Shown here: one piece after another, positions 31,975 through 40,835 of the stretch | Layout of the letters: each line of letters opens with the position of its first letter | Numbering within the stretch: the first letter of the stretch is position 1 | Origin: Arthrobacter crystallopoietes | GTDB taxonomy: Bacteria > Actinomycetota > Actinomycetes > Actinomycetales > Micrococcaceae | Reading direction: 5' to 3' | NCBI RefSeq assembly: GCF_017603825.1 | Contig: NZ_CP072014.1 | Span: 1,612,001 to 1,676,000, forward strand | DNA: 64,000 nucleotides | Notes under the pieces: generated by a model | Told to the model about the DNA's origin: nothing | What the model saw: the letters and a program-made list of their open reading frames with translations, nothing else | The model's database searches: none | Made by a program: the position numbers and the translations under genes

Positions 31975-32596
31975 ACAGGTATTGACTGACATTGCAGCGC
32001 TGCGCCGCAGCCCGCTGGCACATCTGGAAGACGCAATCCGCGAAGGCGCCGTGTCCGGCGAACGGGGCGTGAGCCTGCGCGAGATCCCGTTCCTGAACAT
32101 GGTCGGCCTGCGGGCCGAGCCGGGTTCGGCCGGGGCCAAGGCGCTGGAGGCCGCTCTGGGTCTGCCGCTGCCGGCAGGCCACGGACAGGTGGCGGGCACC
32201 GTTGACGGAACCGCCCTGTTGTGGCTGGGCCCGGACGAGTTCCTGCTGGTCGGCCCGGAAGGCTCCAACGCCACCGCGGCGCTGATTGAAGCCCTGGGAG
32301 CCGAGCCGGGCGCCGTCGTCGATCTTTCGGCGAACCGCACCACGCTGGAACTGTCCGGCCCATCGGCACGCGCCGTGCTGGAGAAGGGCTGCCATGTGGA
32401 CCTGCACCCGCGGGCCTTCACCCCGGGCACCGCGGTCATGACCCAGCTCGGCCCGGTACCGGTGCTGCTGTGGCAGACGGCGGAGGAAGGCGGAGCGCAG
32501 ACCTACCGGATCCTGCCGCGCGCCTCCTTCGCGGACTACACCGCGCGCTGGCTGCTGGACGCGATGACGGAGTTCGCCTCACCCGAGGTGCCGTAA
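31967..32596 (+). CDS. soxG: sarcosine oxidase, gamma subunit
   Basis: 209-aa subunit with a degenerate GcvT-like fold ([65 protein letters not shown]). It completes the tetramer. Start ATG 31967, with GAAGGGAG upstream, overlaps the soxA end by 8 bp; GTG 31964 is possible. It ends with TAATG into sdaA. Confidence 0.94.
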   Translation: MAEQVLTDIAALRRSPLAHLEDAIREGAVSGERGVSLREIPFLNMVGLRAEPGSAGAKALEAALGLPLPAGHGQVAGTVDGTALLWLGPDEFLLVGPEGSNATAALIEALGAEPGAVVDLSANRTTLELSGPSARAVLEKGCHVDLHPRAFTPGTAVMTQLGPVPVLLWQTAEEGGAQTYRILPRASFADYTARWLLDAMTEFASPEVP

Positions 32597-33996
32597 TGGC
32601 GCTCAGCGCACTGGATCTGTTTTCCGTTGGCATCGGCCCCTCCTCATCGCACACGGTGGGGCCGATGCGGGCGGCCAAGCGGTTCACCGACGGCTTGGTC
32701 CGGGACGGGCAGCTGAACGCAGTGGCCCGCGTCCGGGCCGAGCTGTTCGGCTCATTGGGCGCCACCGGCTTCGGCCACGGCTCCGACAAGGCCGTGGTGC
32801 TGGGCCTGCAGGGGCAGGACCCGGAGACAGTGGACACAGACACAGCCGACACCCAGGTCCGGGACGCCATCGCCGCGCGCAAGCTGGCGTTGGCCGGTGA
32901 ACACCCGGTGTCCTTCGACTGGGATGCCGATGTGATCCTGCACCGGCGCAAGGCCTTGCCGGCACATCCGAACGGCATGACCTTCTTCGCTTACGACGAC
33001 GCCGGGGACCTGCTGCGCGAACGCACCTACTACTCAGTGGGCGGCGGCTTTGTGGTGGACGAGGATGCCGCCGGCGCGGACCGGATCGTGGAAGACTCCA
33101 CGGTCCTGCCGTACCCGTTCACGACCGGTGCCCAGCTGCTGGCGCATTGCCGGACCGAAGGCCTCTCCATTGCCCAGGTCATGCTGGCCAACGAGCTCAC
33201 CTGGCGCAGCGAAGCCGAGCTGCGCTCGCAGCTGCTGCACATCTGGGCGGTCATGCAGGAGTGCGTCGAAAACGGCTGTACCCGCACGGAGGAGAGGTTG
33301 CCCGGGGGACTGAAGGTCCGCCGTCGTGCTCCTGAACTGCGGCGCAAGCTGCGCCAGACCGAGGCGGCGGCCGCCACCAGCGGCGCTCCGCAGGCGGATC
33401 CGCTGTGGGCGATGGAATGGGTCAATCTCTACGCGCTGGCGGTCAATGAAGAAAATGCCTCCGGCGGCAGGATTGTTACTGCGCCGACCAACGGGGCGGC
33501 CGGCATCATTCCGGCCGTGCTGCACTTCTATACCCGGTTCGTCCCGGGTGCAGATGACGACGGCGTGGTGGAGTTCCTGCTCACGGCGGCGGCAGTGGGT
33601 ATCCTCTTTAAGGAGAACGCGTCCATCTCCGGTGCAGAAGTCGGTTGCCAGGGCGAAGTAGGCTCGGCCTGCTCCATGGCCGCCGGCGCGCTGTGCGCGG
33701 TGCTGGGCGGGACACCGGAACAGGTTGAAAACGCTGCCGAAGTGGGCATCGAGCACAACCTGGGGCTGACCTGTGATCCTGTAGGAGGGCTGGTGCAGAT
33801 TCCTTGCATCGAGCGCAACGCGATCGCCAGCGTCAAGGCGATCAACGCAGCGCGGCTCTGCCTCCAGGGCGACGGTGAGCACAAGGTCTCCCTGGATCAG
33901 GCCATCAAAACGATGCGCGAGACCGGCAAAGATATGAAAATCAAGTACAAGGAGACCTCCCGTGGTGGCTTGGCCGTCAACGTCATTGAGTGCTGA
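32596..33996 (+). CDS. sdaA: L-serine dehydratase (single-chain, iron-sulfur type)
   Basis: Converts serine to pyruvate and ammonia, which ends the betaine-sarcosine-glycine-serine route. 466 aa from ATG 32596, coupled to soxG by one base. The beta domain begins with [20 protein letters not shown]. The alpha domain carries the three 4Fe-4S cysteines in [31 protein letters not shown] and [12 protein letters not shown] longer upstream frame to 32470 lies inside soxG and is rejected. Confidence 0.95.
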   Translation: MALSALDLFSVGIGPSSSHTVGPMRAAKRFTDGLVRDGQLNAVARVRAELFGSLGATGFGHGSDKAVVLGLQGQDPETVDTDTADTQVRDAIAARKLALAGEHPVSFDWDADVILHRRKALPAHPNGMTFFAYDDAGDLLRERTYYSVGGGFVVDEDAAGADRIVEDSTVLPYPFTTGAQLLAHCRTEGLSIAQVMLANELTWRSEAELRSQLLHIWAVMQECVENGCTRTEERLPGGLKVRRRAPELRRKLRQTEAAAATSGAPQADPLWAMEWVNLYALAVNEENASGGRIVTAPTNGAAGIIPAVLHFYTRFVPGADDDGVVEFLLTAAAVGILFKENASISGAEVGCQGEVGSACSMAAGALCAVLGGTPEQVENAAEVGIEHNLGLTCDPVGGLVQIPCIERNAIASVKAINAARLCLQGDGEHKVSLDQAIKTMRETGKDMKIKYKETSRGGLAVNVIEC

Positions 33997-34879
33997 ACAA
34001 CAGCCCGCCCCGGGCGCCGAAGCGGCGTCCGAACTGGTGCTGACCCTGGACTGCCGGGAGGCGCCGGGCATTGTGCACGCCGTCAGCGGCGTGCTGCTGG
34101 AACACGGCTGCAACATCGTCGAACTCAAGCAGTTCGACGACAGGCGCCTGGGCCACTTCTTCATGCGGGTCCATGTAGCCTCCTCGACCGGCGAGGCGCT
34201 GGACGAGGAAGCCCTGCGCAAGGACTTGGTGCCGGTGGCCGAGCGTTTCGGGATGAGCTGGGAGCTCGACCGGCACGGGGCCAAGCGCCGCGTGATGATC
34301 ATGGTCTCCAAGTTCGGGCACTGCCTGAACGACCTGCTCTTCCGCGCACGCACGGGGGAGCTGCCGGTAGAGATTGTCGCCGTGGTATCCAACCACCGCG
34401 ACCACCAGCGGCTGGTGGAGTGGCACGGCATTCCGTTCTTCCACATCCCTGTCACCCCGGACACCAAGCCGGAAGCAGAGGCGAAGCTGCTGGAGCTGGT
34501 GGACCGTTTCGAGGTGGACCTGGTGGTGCTGGCCCGGTACATGCAGGTGCTCAGCGACTCGCTCGCCACCCGCATGGCCGGCCGGGTCATCAACATCCAC
34601 CACTCATTCCTGCCCAGCTTCAAGGGTGCCAAGCCGTACCACCAGGCGTACGAGCGCGGCGTGAAAACCGTGGGCGCCACCGCGCACTACGTCAACAGCG
34701 AGCTGGATGAGGGTCCGATCATCGCCCAGCAGCTGGTGGACGTGGACCATACCTTCGGCCCCGAGGACCTGGTTGCGGCCGGGCGTGATACCGAATGCAA
34801 GGCGCTTTCCAACGCAGTGAAGTGGCACTGCGAAGGCCGCGTCATCCTGCACGGAAACCGGACCGTAGTGCTGCGCTGA
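33962..34879 (+). CDS. purU: formyltetrahydrofolate deformylase (copy 2)
   Basis: 305 aa; the ACT domain ([21 protein letters not shown]) is followed by a formyltransferase domain with [21 protein letters not shown] and a C-terminal [16 protein letters not shown]. Start GTG 33962 overlaps the sdaA end by 35 bp; a later TTG at 33986 is possible. It is last in the glyA-sox operon and is followed by a hairpin. It releases formate and THF so that sarcosine oxidase does not run out of free folate. Confidence 0.92.
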   Translation: MVAWPSTSLSAEQQPAPGAEAASELVLTLDCREAPGIVHAVSGVLLEHGCNIVELKQFDDRRLGHFFMRVHVASSTGEALDEEALRKDLVPVAERFGMSWELDRHGAKRRVMIMVSKFGHCLNDLLFRARTGELPVEIVAVVSNHRDHQRLVEWHGIPFFHIPVTPDTKPEAEAKLLELVDRFEVDLVVLARYMQVLSDSLATRMAGRVINIHHSFLPSFKGAKPYHQAYERGVKTVGATAHYVNSELDEGPIIAQQLVDVDHTFGPEDLVAAGRDTECKALSNAVKWHCEGRVILHGNRTVVLR

Positions 34880-34904
34880 CCTAAGGCACCGCTGGCAAAC
34901 AACG

Positions 34905-34940
34905 ACGGCGGCTCCCACCTTTTCAGGTGAGAGCCGCCGT
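34905..34940 (+). terminator. terminator of the glyA-sox operon
   Basis: 16-bp stem with one mismatch (34905-34920 with 34925-34940) and a TTTC loop, 25 bp past the purU stop. Confidence 0.75.
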
Positions 34941-35001
34941 TGCTGTTTAACCGCTGCCGGCGTGACCCTTTGCACTCCTGAAACTTTGCAGTTGTGTATT
35001 T

Positions 35002-35016
35002 TTGCAGTGACTGCAA
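35002..35016. promoter_or_regulatory. palindromic operator before the tetR gene
   Basis: TTGCAG-TGA-CTGCAA, perfect 6-bp arms, ending 10 bp before the tetR start, with an extra TTGCAG half-site at 34986-34991. It probably binds the encoded TetR regulator. Confidence 0.5.
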
Positions 35017-35026
35017 TAATGGTTCG

Positions 35027-35653
35027 GTGAGTCAACTACTTTCCCTGCGGGACCGCAAGCGCGCCGAGACGTGGGCGGCACTGCACCTGTCGGCAGCCGG
35101 CACAGCCTTGGACAAGGGCCTGGAGTGCGTGACGGTGGACGCCGTGGCCGCTGACGCCGGCGTTTCCCCCCGCACCTTTTTCAACTACTTCGCTTCCAAG
35201 GAAGACGCCGTCCTGGGCCTGCAGGAACCGTTCGTCGACGAGTCCATGCTGGCGGACTTCGACGTTGACGGGGACCTGCTGGCAAGCGTGAGCCATTTGA
35301 TGCACGCCGTCACCCGGACCATCCACGGCAGCGCTGACGAGGACGGCAACCGGTGCCGCGAGGTTATCTGCCGGTATCCGCAGCTGATGCACCGCAGGTT
35401 CCAGTACATCGTCAAGGTGGAGCAGCTCGTCACCGATGCCGTGGCCGAAAAGCTCGCCCAGTCGAGCAGATGGGCTGCCGCCCCGGCGGGCTACAACGTA
35501 GAGGACGTCGCCAAGATGCTGGTCCTCGTCGCCGGAGCCGGGCTCCGCTTTGCCATCCAAAAAACCATTTCCCACCCCACCCGCGAATCGCAGTCCGAGG
35601 CCCTCGATCAGGGCATGGAACTGATGCGCAACATCCTGAAGGAACTTCTGTGA
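35027..35653 (+). CDS. TetR-family transcriptional regulator
   Basis: 208 aa from GTG 35027 (SQLLSLRDRKRAETWAALHLSAAGTAL). The helix-turn-helix is VTVDAVAADAGVSPRTFFNYFASKEDAVLG at about residues 35-64, the signature of the family; the ligand domain is not diagnostic. No Shine-Dalgarno is visible, so the mRNA may be leaderless. The stop overlaps the start of the efflux gene by four bases (GTGA), so it most likely represses that pump and itself through the palindrome at 35002-35016. Confidence 0.88.
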   Translation: MSQLLSLRDRKRAETWAALHLSAAGTALDKGLECVTVDAVAADAGVSPRTFFNYFASKEDAVLGLQEPFVDESMLADFDVDGDLLASVSHLMHAVTRTIHGSADEDGNRCREVICRYPQLMHRRFQYIVKVEQLVTDAVAEKLAQSSRWAAAPAGYNVEDVAKMLVLVAGAGLRFAIQKTISHPTRESQSEALDQGMELMRNILKELL

Positions 35654-37260
35654 GCAAACCCGCAACTGTCGAAAGCGGCGCGCAGCACGGCAAACTGGCG
35701 CTGGTCTTTGTGGCCCTGGTGATGGCCATGCTGCTTGCCGCCCTGAACCAGACCATCCTGGGCACAGCGCTGCCTACCATCGTCGGCGAACTCAACGGCG
35801 CCAACCTGATGCTGTGGGTGATTACCGGCTACATCCTGGCCTCCACCATCATGATGCCGATCTACGGCAAGCTCGGCGATCTGATCGGCCGCAAGTCCCT
35901 GCTCATCGGGGCGATCCTCGTCTTCCTGGCCGGGTCCATCATCGGCGCGCTGGCCCTCGACATGACTTGGCTCATTGCCGCCCGCATCGTCCAAGGCCTG
36001 GGCGGCGGTGGCCTGATGATCCTTTCGCAGGCCATCATCGCCGACGTGGTGCCCGCCCGCGAACGCGGCAAGTACATGGGCTGGATGGGCGGTGTCTTCG
36101 CCTTTTCCTCCGTTGTGGGCCCGTTGATCGGCGGCTGGCTGACAGAGGGCCCGGGCTGGCGCTGGACCTTCTGGTTCAACGTGCCGGTTGCTGTGCTGGC
36201 CCTGCTGGGCGCGATCTTCTTCCTCAAGACTCCGGCCAAGACCAGCCGGCCCAAACTCGACATCTGGGGCATCCTGCTGATGGCCGCCGCCACCACCGGA
36301 CTGGTGCTGGTCAGCAGCTGGGGCGGCAGTACCTACGACTGGTCCGATCCGGTCATCATCAGCCTGATCGCCGGCACCGTATTGGCCGCGTTCCTCTTTG
36401 TCCTGGTGGAGCGCCGCACCGCGGAACCGATCATCCCCATGGAGCTGTTCCGGGACCTCAACTTCAACCTCACCACCATTTCGGGCCTGCTGGTTTCGGT
36501 GGCGATGTTCGGCGCCATCGGCTACATGCCCACCTATCTGCAGATGGCTACCGGGGCCACCGCCACCGAGGCCGGCCTGCTGATGATCCCGATGATGGGC
36601 GCACTGCTGGCGGCCTCCGTGGTCTCGGGCTCGCTGGTGTCCAAGACCGGCCGGTACAAGTGGATGCCCATTGCCGGTTCGGCCATCCTCGCGGTCGCAC
36701 TGGTGCTGATGGGGTTGGTCCACGCCGATACCGCGGTCTGGCATATCTGCCTGAACCTCGGCCTGCTGGGTCTGGGGCTGGGCCTGAACATGCAGATCCT
36801 CGTGCTCATTGTGCAGAACTCGTTCCCCGCGCGGCAGGTGGGAACAGCGACGGCGGCCAACAACTTCTTCCGCCAGATCGGCGCCACGCTCGGTTCCGCC
36901 GTCGTTGGTAGTCTTTTCGCCTCGCGGCTGGTGGGCTTCCTGACCGAACGGCTGCCGGCTGATGCCGTTGCGGCCACCGGTGGCGGCAACTCGCTGACCC
37001 CTGAAATGGTCCATGGCCTGCCCGAGGCCATCCAGACGCAGATCGTCGAGTCCTATAACGAGGCGCTGATGCCGCTGTTCGCCTTCATGGTCCCGCTGGC
37101 CCTGGCTGCGGCCGTGTTGTGCCTGTTCATCAAGGAGAAGCCGTTGGCCACCTCGCTGGAGCCGGACGTGATGCCGGAGGCGCTCGCAGAGGGCAACGTG
37201 CTGATCACAGCCGACGACGACGGCGAGGCCGCCCGGCAGGCCGAGCCCAGCCGACGCTGA
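35650..37260 (+). CDS. MFS drug efflux transporter, DHA2 (14-segment) family
   Basis: 536 aa from GTG 35650. The first helices read ALVFVALVMAMLLAALNQTILGTALPTIVGEL, a DHA2 mark. LGDLIGRKSLLIGA is the loop 2-3 motif. RIVQGLGGGGLMILSQAIIADVVPARERGKYMG is motif C and its neighbours. WRWTFWFNVPVAVLALL is typical of EmrB/QacA relatives. It has 14 hydrophobic stretches, and the acidic C-terminal tail is unconserved. Its substrate is unknown. Translationally coupled to the TetR gene. Confidence 0.9.
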   Translation: MSKPATVESGAQHGKLALVFVALVMAMLLAALNQTILGTALPTIVGELNGANLMLWVITGYILASTIMMPIYGKLGDLIGRKSLLIGAILVFLAGSIIGALALDMTWLIAARIVQGLGGGGLMILSQAIIADVVPARERGKYMGWMGGVFAFSSVVGPLIGGWLTEGPGWRWTFWFNVPVAVLALLGAIFFLKTPAKTSRPKLDIWGILLMAAATTGLVLVSSWGGSTYDWSDPVIISLIAGTVLAAFLFVLVERRTAEPIIPMELFRDLNFNLTTISGLLVSVAMFGAIGYMPTYLQMATGATATEAGLLMIPMMGALLAASVVSGSLVSKTGRYKWMPIAGSAILAVALVLMGLVHADTAVWHICLNLGLLGLGLGLNMQILVLIVQNSFPARQVGTATAANNFFRQIGATLGSAVVGSLFASRLVGFLTERLPADAVAATGGGNSLTPEMVHGLPEAIQTQIVESYNEALMPLFAFMVPLALAAAVLCLFIKEKPLATSLEPDVMPEALAEGNVLITADDDGEAARQAEPSRR

Positions 37261-37343
37261 ACCACGGCCCAACCGCGGCCACGGGTCCGGCAGACTGTCC
37301 GGATGGCAGTCCGAGGCACGGGTCCGGTGGCTAAGCTTGCTCC

Positions 37344-38501
37344 ATGGGCGCATCACCTGCACTGCATAAAGAGCCGCGTGTCCTCGAAATCGAGACACTC
37401 GAGCAGTTCGACCGGCTCGTAGCGGAGGGTGCGAAGACGCTGCGGGCCGGGGACGGACAATCCTTGAGCGGCTGGCACTTCCAGTCGGTGGACCTGCGGG
37501 AGCGGACCGGCGTGCTGCGGGACCTGGATCCCTCCGGTGCGATCTTCCTTGGCTGCGACTTCGAGCCCAGGATGGAGGAGTGGCTGCGTGCCCGCGGCGC
37601 GCTGCTGTTCCCCGTCCTTCCCGGTATCCCGTTCGATCCTTACCGTGCCGCGGTGTATACGCCCGCCGAGCTGTTTGATGGCTTGGCCGCCGCGGAGTAC
37701 GAGGCAACGCCGGACGCAACTATTTACGCCTGGTCCACGCAGCCTGCTGCCCGGGTGAACCTCGATGCCACCCTCGCGGCCAGCCTGCATGACCACGCCG
37801 TCGGCGACGCCATGGATGCGTTGTTCGACGGCCCGGGCTTTAACGGCCGGAAAGTGGTCGGCGTGATGGGCGGGCACGCTGCCCAGCGGGGGAGTAAGAC
37901 GTACGACGACGCCGCCCGCCTGGGCAGGCAACTCGCGAATGCGGGGTGTGCAGTGGCGACCGGCGGCGGCCCGGGCGCGATGGAGGCCGCCAATCTCGGG
38001 GCCTACCTGTCATCGGCGAAGGACAGCGCTTTCGCCCAGGCGCTGGCCTCGCTTGCCGAAGTGCCTTCCTTCCGCCCTTCAGTAACGGCCTGGGCCAGGG
38101 CAGCAGCCCGGGTCCTCGAACAGCACCGCGGCGGCGTCGTTAATCTTGGCATTCCAACCTGGCATTACGGTCACGAACCCCCTAATCTCTTCGCCACGCA
38201 CATCGCCAAGTACTTCGCCAATGCCATCCGCGAGGCTGTGCTGCTGGAGCGGTGCAACGGCGGCATCGTCTTCCTTCCCGGCGCCGGCGGAACGGTGCAG
38301 GAGATCTTCCAGGACGCGTGCGAAAACTATTATGCGACGCCGGAAAAGCTCTCACCGATGATCCTGGTCGGCGCTTCGTACTGGACCGAGCAGCTTCCGG
38401 TGTGGCCGCTGCTGCAGTCGCTGGCCCGCGGACGGGCGATGGAGGAGGCCATCCACCTGGTCGATTCGGTAGAGGCAGCGGTGGAGCTCACGCTGCCGTA
38501 G
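37344..38501 (+). CDS. LOG-like Rossmann-fold nucleotide-binding protein
   Basis: 385 aa. The C-terminal half has the lysine-decarboxylase-like/LOG fold: VGVMGGHAAQRGSKTYDDAARLGRQL, ATGGGPGAMEAANLGAYL, and FLPGAGGTVQEIFQDACENYY, which stands for the PGGxGTxxE nucleotide motif. The N-terminal 150 residues (LEQFDRLVAEGAKTLRAG, GCDFEPRMEEWLRARGALLFP) are an extra domain, so it is not a classic 200-aa cytokinin-activating LOG. A nucleotide or nucleoside phosphate hydrolase role is plausible. Confidence 0.75.
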   Translation: MGASPALHKEPRVLEIETLEQFDRLVAEGAKTLRAGDGQSLSGWHFQSVDLRERTGVLRDLDPSGAIFLGCDFEPRMEEWLRARGALLFPVLPGIPFDPYRAAVYTPAELFDGLAAAEYEATPDATIYAWSTQPAARVNLDATLAASLHDHAVGDAMDALFDGPGFNGRKVVGVMGGHAAQRGSKTYDDAARLGRQLANAGCAVATGGGPGAMEAANLGAYLSSAKDSAFAQALASLAEVPSFRPSVTAWARAAARVLEQHRGGVVNLGIPTWHYGHEPPNLFATHIAKYFANAIREAVLLERCNGGIVFLPGAGGTVQEIFQDACENYYATPEKLSPMILVGASYWTEQLPVWPLLQSLARGRAMEEAIHLVDSVEAAVELTLP

Positions 38502-38542
38502 CCCTCAGCTTGTCCAGTCCCGCCAGCAGCGGCGCCACAGTG

Positions 38543-39658
38543 TCAGGCGACCCCGGTGCCGAACAACAGGCCCAGGAGATAGGTTGCCAGTGCTGCGCCG
38601 AATCCGATGCCCAACTGCCGCATCGCCCGTTTGAACGGCGAAGCTCCGGAGAGCAGGCCGACGATTCCTCCGGTCACGAGCAGCGCCAGGCCAACCAGGA
38701 CCAGCGAAACCAATATGGCCGGCAGGCCCTGCAAGCCGAAGATGTACGGCAGGATCGGAACCAGCGCGCCGCTGGAGAAGAACAGGAAGCTGGAAATGGC
38801 TGCGTTCCAGCCGGTCCCGATCTCCTGGTACTCGACCTCCTCCACTCCGGGGTGCAGGGACAGGCTGGGATCGCAGTCGCAGGCCAGATAGCCCATCCGT
38901 TCCGCTGCCCGGTGCTCGGCCGCTTCAAGGGTCATGCCGCGTGCCCGGTAAACCAGAACCAGTTCATTGGATTTCAGATCCAGGTCCGGAGCCGCCGTCA
39001 GGGTGATCTGGGTGGGTTTTGTTGCACTGAGCAGTTCGCGCTGGGAACGAACCGAAACGTACTCGCCGGCGCCCATGGACAGCGCCCCGGCCAGCAGGCC
39101 GGCGATGCCGCTGAACAGGATGAAGCCGCTGGAGACACCGGTGGCGCCGATGCCCATGATCAGGGCGAGGTTGGAGACCAGCCCGTCATTGGCGCCGAAG
39201 ACAGCGGCGCGGAAGTTGCCGGACAGCCGGGCCCGGCCGCGGGTTGCCAGGCCTCGGATCACCTCTTCGTGGATCAGTTCGTCGGCGGCCATCGCATTCG
39301 TGGCGGCCGGTTCGGAGCTGTAGGGGGAGCGGCCCTCGGCCCGCTGCGCCAGCGCCATGACAAAAACCGAGCCGAACCAACGCGCCATGGTGCGCAGCAG
39401 ACTGCGCCGGAAGGATGGGCGTGCAGGCCTGTCCGCGTGTTCTCCGAGCAGATCGCGCCAGTGCTGTTCGTGCCGGCCCTCGGCTTCGGCCAGTTCCAGC
39501 AGGATGGCACGTTCTTCGCCGTCGCGGCGGCGGGCCAGGTCCCGGTAGATGGCCGCTTCGGCACGTTCGTCGGCAAGATACCGGCGCCAGAGTTTGATAT
39601 TCCGGCTCGACGGCGGGGCTTGGCTGGATTGGGTGGGTCCTTCGCGGGAAGGGCTCAT
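38543..39658 (-). CDS. ferritin-like/VIT1-family membrane protein (Fe/Mn transport)
   Basis: 371 aa from ATG 39658 (alternative ATG 39679). An N-terminal rubrerythrin-like helical domain comes first (KLWRRYLADERAEAAIYRDLA, LLELAEAEGRHEQHW) with E and ExxH pairs that could bind iron. A CCC1/VIT1 domain of about five membrane segments follows (NFRAAVFGANDGLVSNLALIMGI, GLLAGALSMGAGEYVSVRSQRELL). The architecture matches the MbfA/Rcc1 type that exports iron or manganese. It is convergent with the LOG-like gene. Confidence 0.85.
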   Translation of the reverse strand: MSPSREGPTQSSQAPPSSRNIKLWRRYLADERAEAAIYRDLARRRDGEERAILLELAEAEGRHEQHWRDLLGEHADRPARPSFRRSLLRTMARWFGSVFVMALAQRAEGRSPYSSEPAATNAMAADELIHEEVIRGLATRGRARLSGNFRAAVFGANDGLVSNLALIMGIGATGVSSGFILFSGIAGLLAGALSMGAGEYVSVRSQRELLSATKPTQITLTAAPDLDLKSNELVLVYRARGMTLEAAEHRAAERMGYLACDCDPSLSLHPGVEEVEYQEIGTGWNAAISSFLFFSSGALVPILPYIFGLQGLPAILVSLVLVGLALLVTGGIVGLLSGASPFKRAMRQLGIGFGAALATYLLGLLFGTGVA

Positions 39659-40035
39659 GGTGGCGATGCTCCTGATCATGGACCGGAGACGGGATGGCTC
39701 CGGTCAGTTATGCGGCAAACTGACCGAAGGTCTCGCTCGCCCGAAGCCTGCCGGTTTGATGCAGGATCAGGTGGACTGCCGGGCCAATCGTGCTGGCCAG
39801 TATGTCGACAGGCCTCCACGCCGTTCCATGACGGGCATTCCGATAAACCGGAAATCCCGGACAGGCGGTGGAGCTACTCCCCTTCGCAGCCTCCATCATA
39901 CCGTGGCGGGGCCCGAAGTTCCCGGAGACAGGGGGTTAGCCGGCACACACAGGCGTTCATGAAGGACAGCGCGGGGAAGTGTCATGGGGGAGCATCGATG
40001 CCGGGAAGAACACCGGCCGCCGTTAGGATGGAGCC
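39659..40035. other. intergenic region without a convincing gene
   Basis: 377 bp between the divergent VIT1-type gene and the DUF202 pair. A 63-codon frame on the minus strand (39708-39899) has mixed codon use, no good ribosome site and no family match, so it is not called. No strong promoter or palindrome was found beyond local GC-rich repeats. Confidence 0.5.
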
Positions 40036-40443
40036 GTGGCTACCTCGGCATCTCCTACCCCGGATCCCGCACCCGGGCGCAACAAGTTCTCCACCCGACT
40101 GCTGCGCGGCGGCACCGAACCGGACCCGCGTTTCACCCTGGCCAACGAGCGTACCTTCCTGGCCTGGATCCGCACCTCGCTGGCACTGCTGGCCGGCGGC
40201 ATCGCCGTCGAGGCGTTCACCACTGAACTGTTTGTCACCGAGATCCGCAAGACCGTGGCCATCCTTCTGCTGGTCCTGGCCATGGTGATTGGTGCCGGCG
40301 CCTTCTTCCGGTGGCTGAATGTGGAGCGGGCCATGCGGCACAAGACTCCGCTGCCCTTGCCGCTGATCGCGCCCATCCTGGCCGTCGGCGGGGCAGTTGT
40401 CGCGGCGATCCTGGTGGTCTTCGTTGTCCTGCGGCCCCTCTGA
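40036..40443 (+). CDS. DUF202 (YidH-like) membrane protein 1
   Basis: 135 aa from GTG 40036. A short cytoplasmic N-terminus ends in the DUF202 signature LANERTFLAWIRTSLALLAGGIA. Three membrane segments follow: about residues 42-65, 75-95 and 110-132. Function unknown; the family often appears as tandem pairs, as here. GGATGGAGCC upstream gives a ribosome site. The next gene starts after 2 bp. Confidence 0.85.
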   Translation: MATSASPTPDPAPGRNKFSTRLLRGGTEPDPRFTLANERTFLAWIRTSLALLAGGIAVEAFTTELFVTEIRKTVAILLLVLAMVIGAGAFFRWLNVERAMRHKTPLPLPLIAPILAVGGAVVAAILVVFVVLRPL

Positions 40444-40445
40444 CC

Positions 40446-40796
40446 ATGGCACTGCGCCGCGGTCCCGCACCCGAACATAACGACGCCGGACTCCAGCCCG
40501 AGCGCACGTCGCTCGCCTGGGGCCGGACTACTATGGCCATGGTGGTTGCCGCCGCGATTTTCCTGCGTTGGATGCCGCATCACGGCTGGTTTGCCGGGAT
40601 CCTGGTAGCCGTCACGCTGGTGACGGCCCTGGCCATCAACCTGACACAGAAACTCCGGTACCACCGCGCCGTCCGCGGCATTGCCAGCGAAACGGTCCAT
40701 GCCGACGTCGTTGGTGTCCTTTTTACGTCCGCCAGCGTCTTTGTCCTGGGTGCGCTGGGCATTTACACGGTGTTGTTCCTGCCCGTGGGCGGTTAG
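40446..40796 (+). CDS. DUF202 membrane protein 2
   Basis: 116 aa from ATG 40446. The signature is LQPERTSLAWGRTTMAMVVAAAIFLRW, followed by two more membrane segments (GILVAVTLVTALAINL, VLFTSASVFVLGALGIYTVLFL). A diverged partner of the preceding gene, with which it probably forms a complex; function unknown. Its last codons lie inside the terminator stem 40772-40814. Confidence 0.85.
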   Translation: MALRRGPAPEHNDAGLQPERTSLAWGRTTMAMVVAAAIFLRWMPHHGWFAGILVAVTLVTALAINLTQKLRYHRAVRGIASETVHADVVGVLFTSASVFVLGALGIYTVLFLPVGG

Positions 40797-40814
40797 CCGG
40801 CGGGCAGGAACAAC
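40772..40814. terminator. bidirectional terminator overlapping the second DUF202 gene end
   Basis: Perfect 14-bp stem, GTTGTTCCTGCCCG (40772-40785) with CGGGCAGGAACAAC (40801-40814). The loop holds the DUF202 stop codon. It lies between converging genes. Confidence 0.75.
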
Positions 40815-40835
40815 AGACTCGGCAGGAACAGCGGG

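Noticed and set aside
28945-32439. 1164-codon open frame on the minus strand
   Set aside because: It is antisense to soxA/soxG, which have complete family motifs. Long antisense frames are expected in high-GC genes with C/G third positions, and the translation has no recognisable domain.
39708-39899. 63-codon minus-strand frame in the only long gap without regulatory signals
   Set aside because: Mixed codon use, no clear ribosome site and no known family. It could be a small protein, but nothing positive supports it.
35608-40288. 703- and 678-codon frames at 35608-37719 (-) and 38252-40288 (+)
   Set aside because: They are antisense or out-of-frame to the DHA2 efflux gene and to the VIT1-type gene, and are His/Gln/Gly-rich, as expected for shadow frames.
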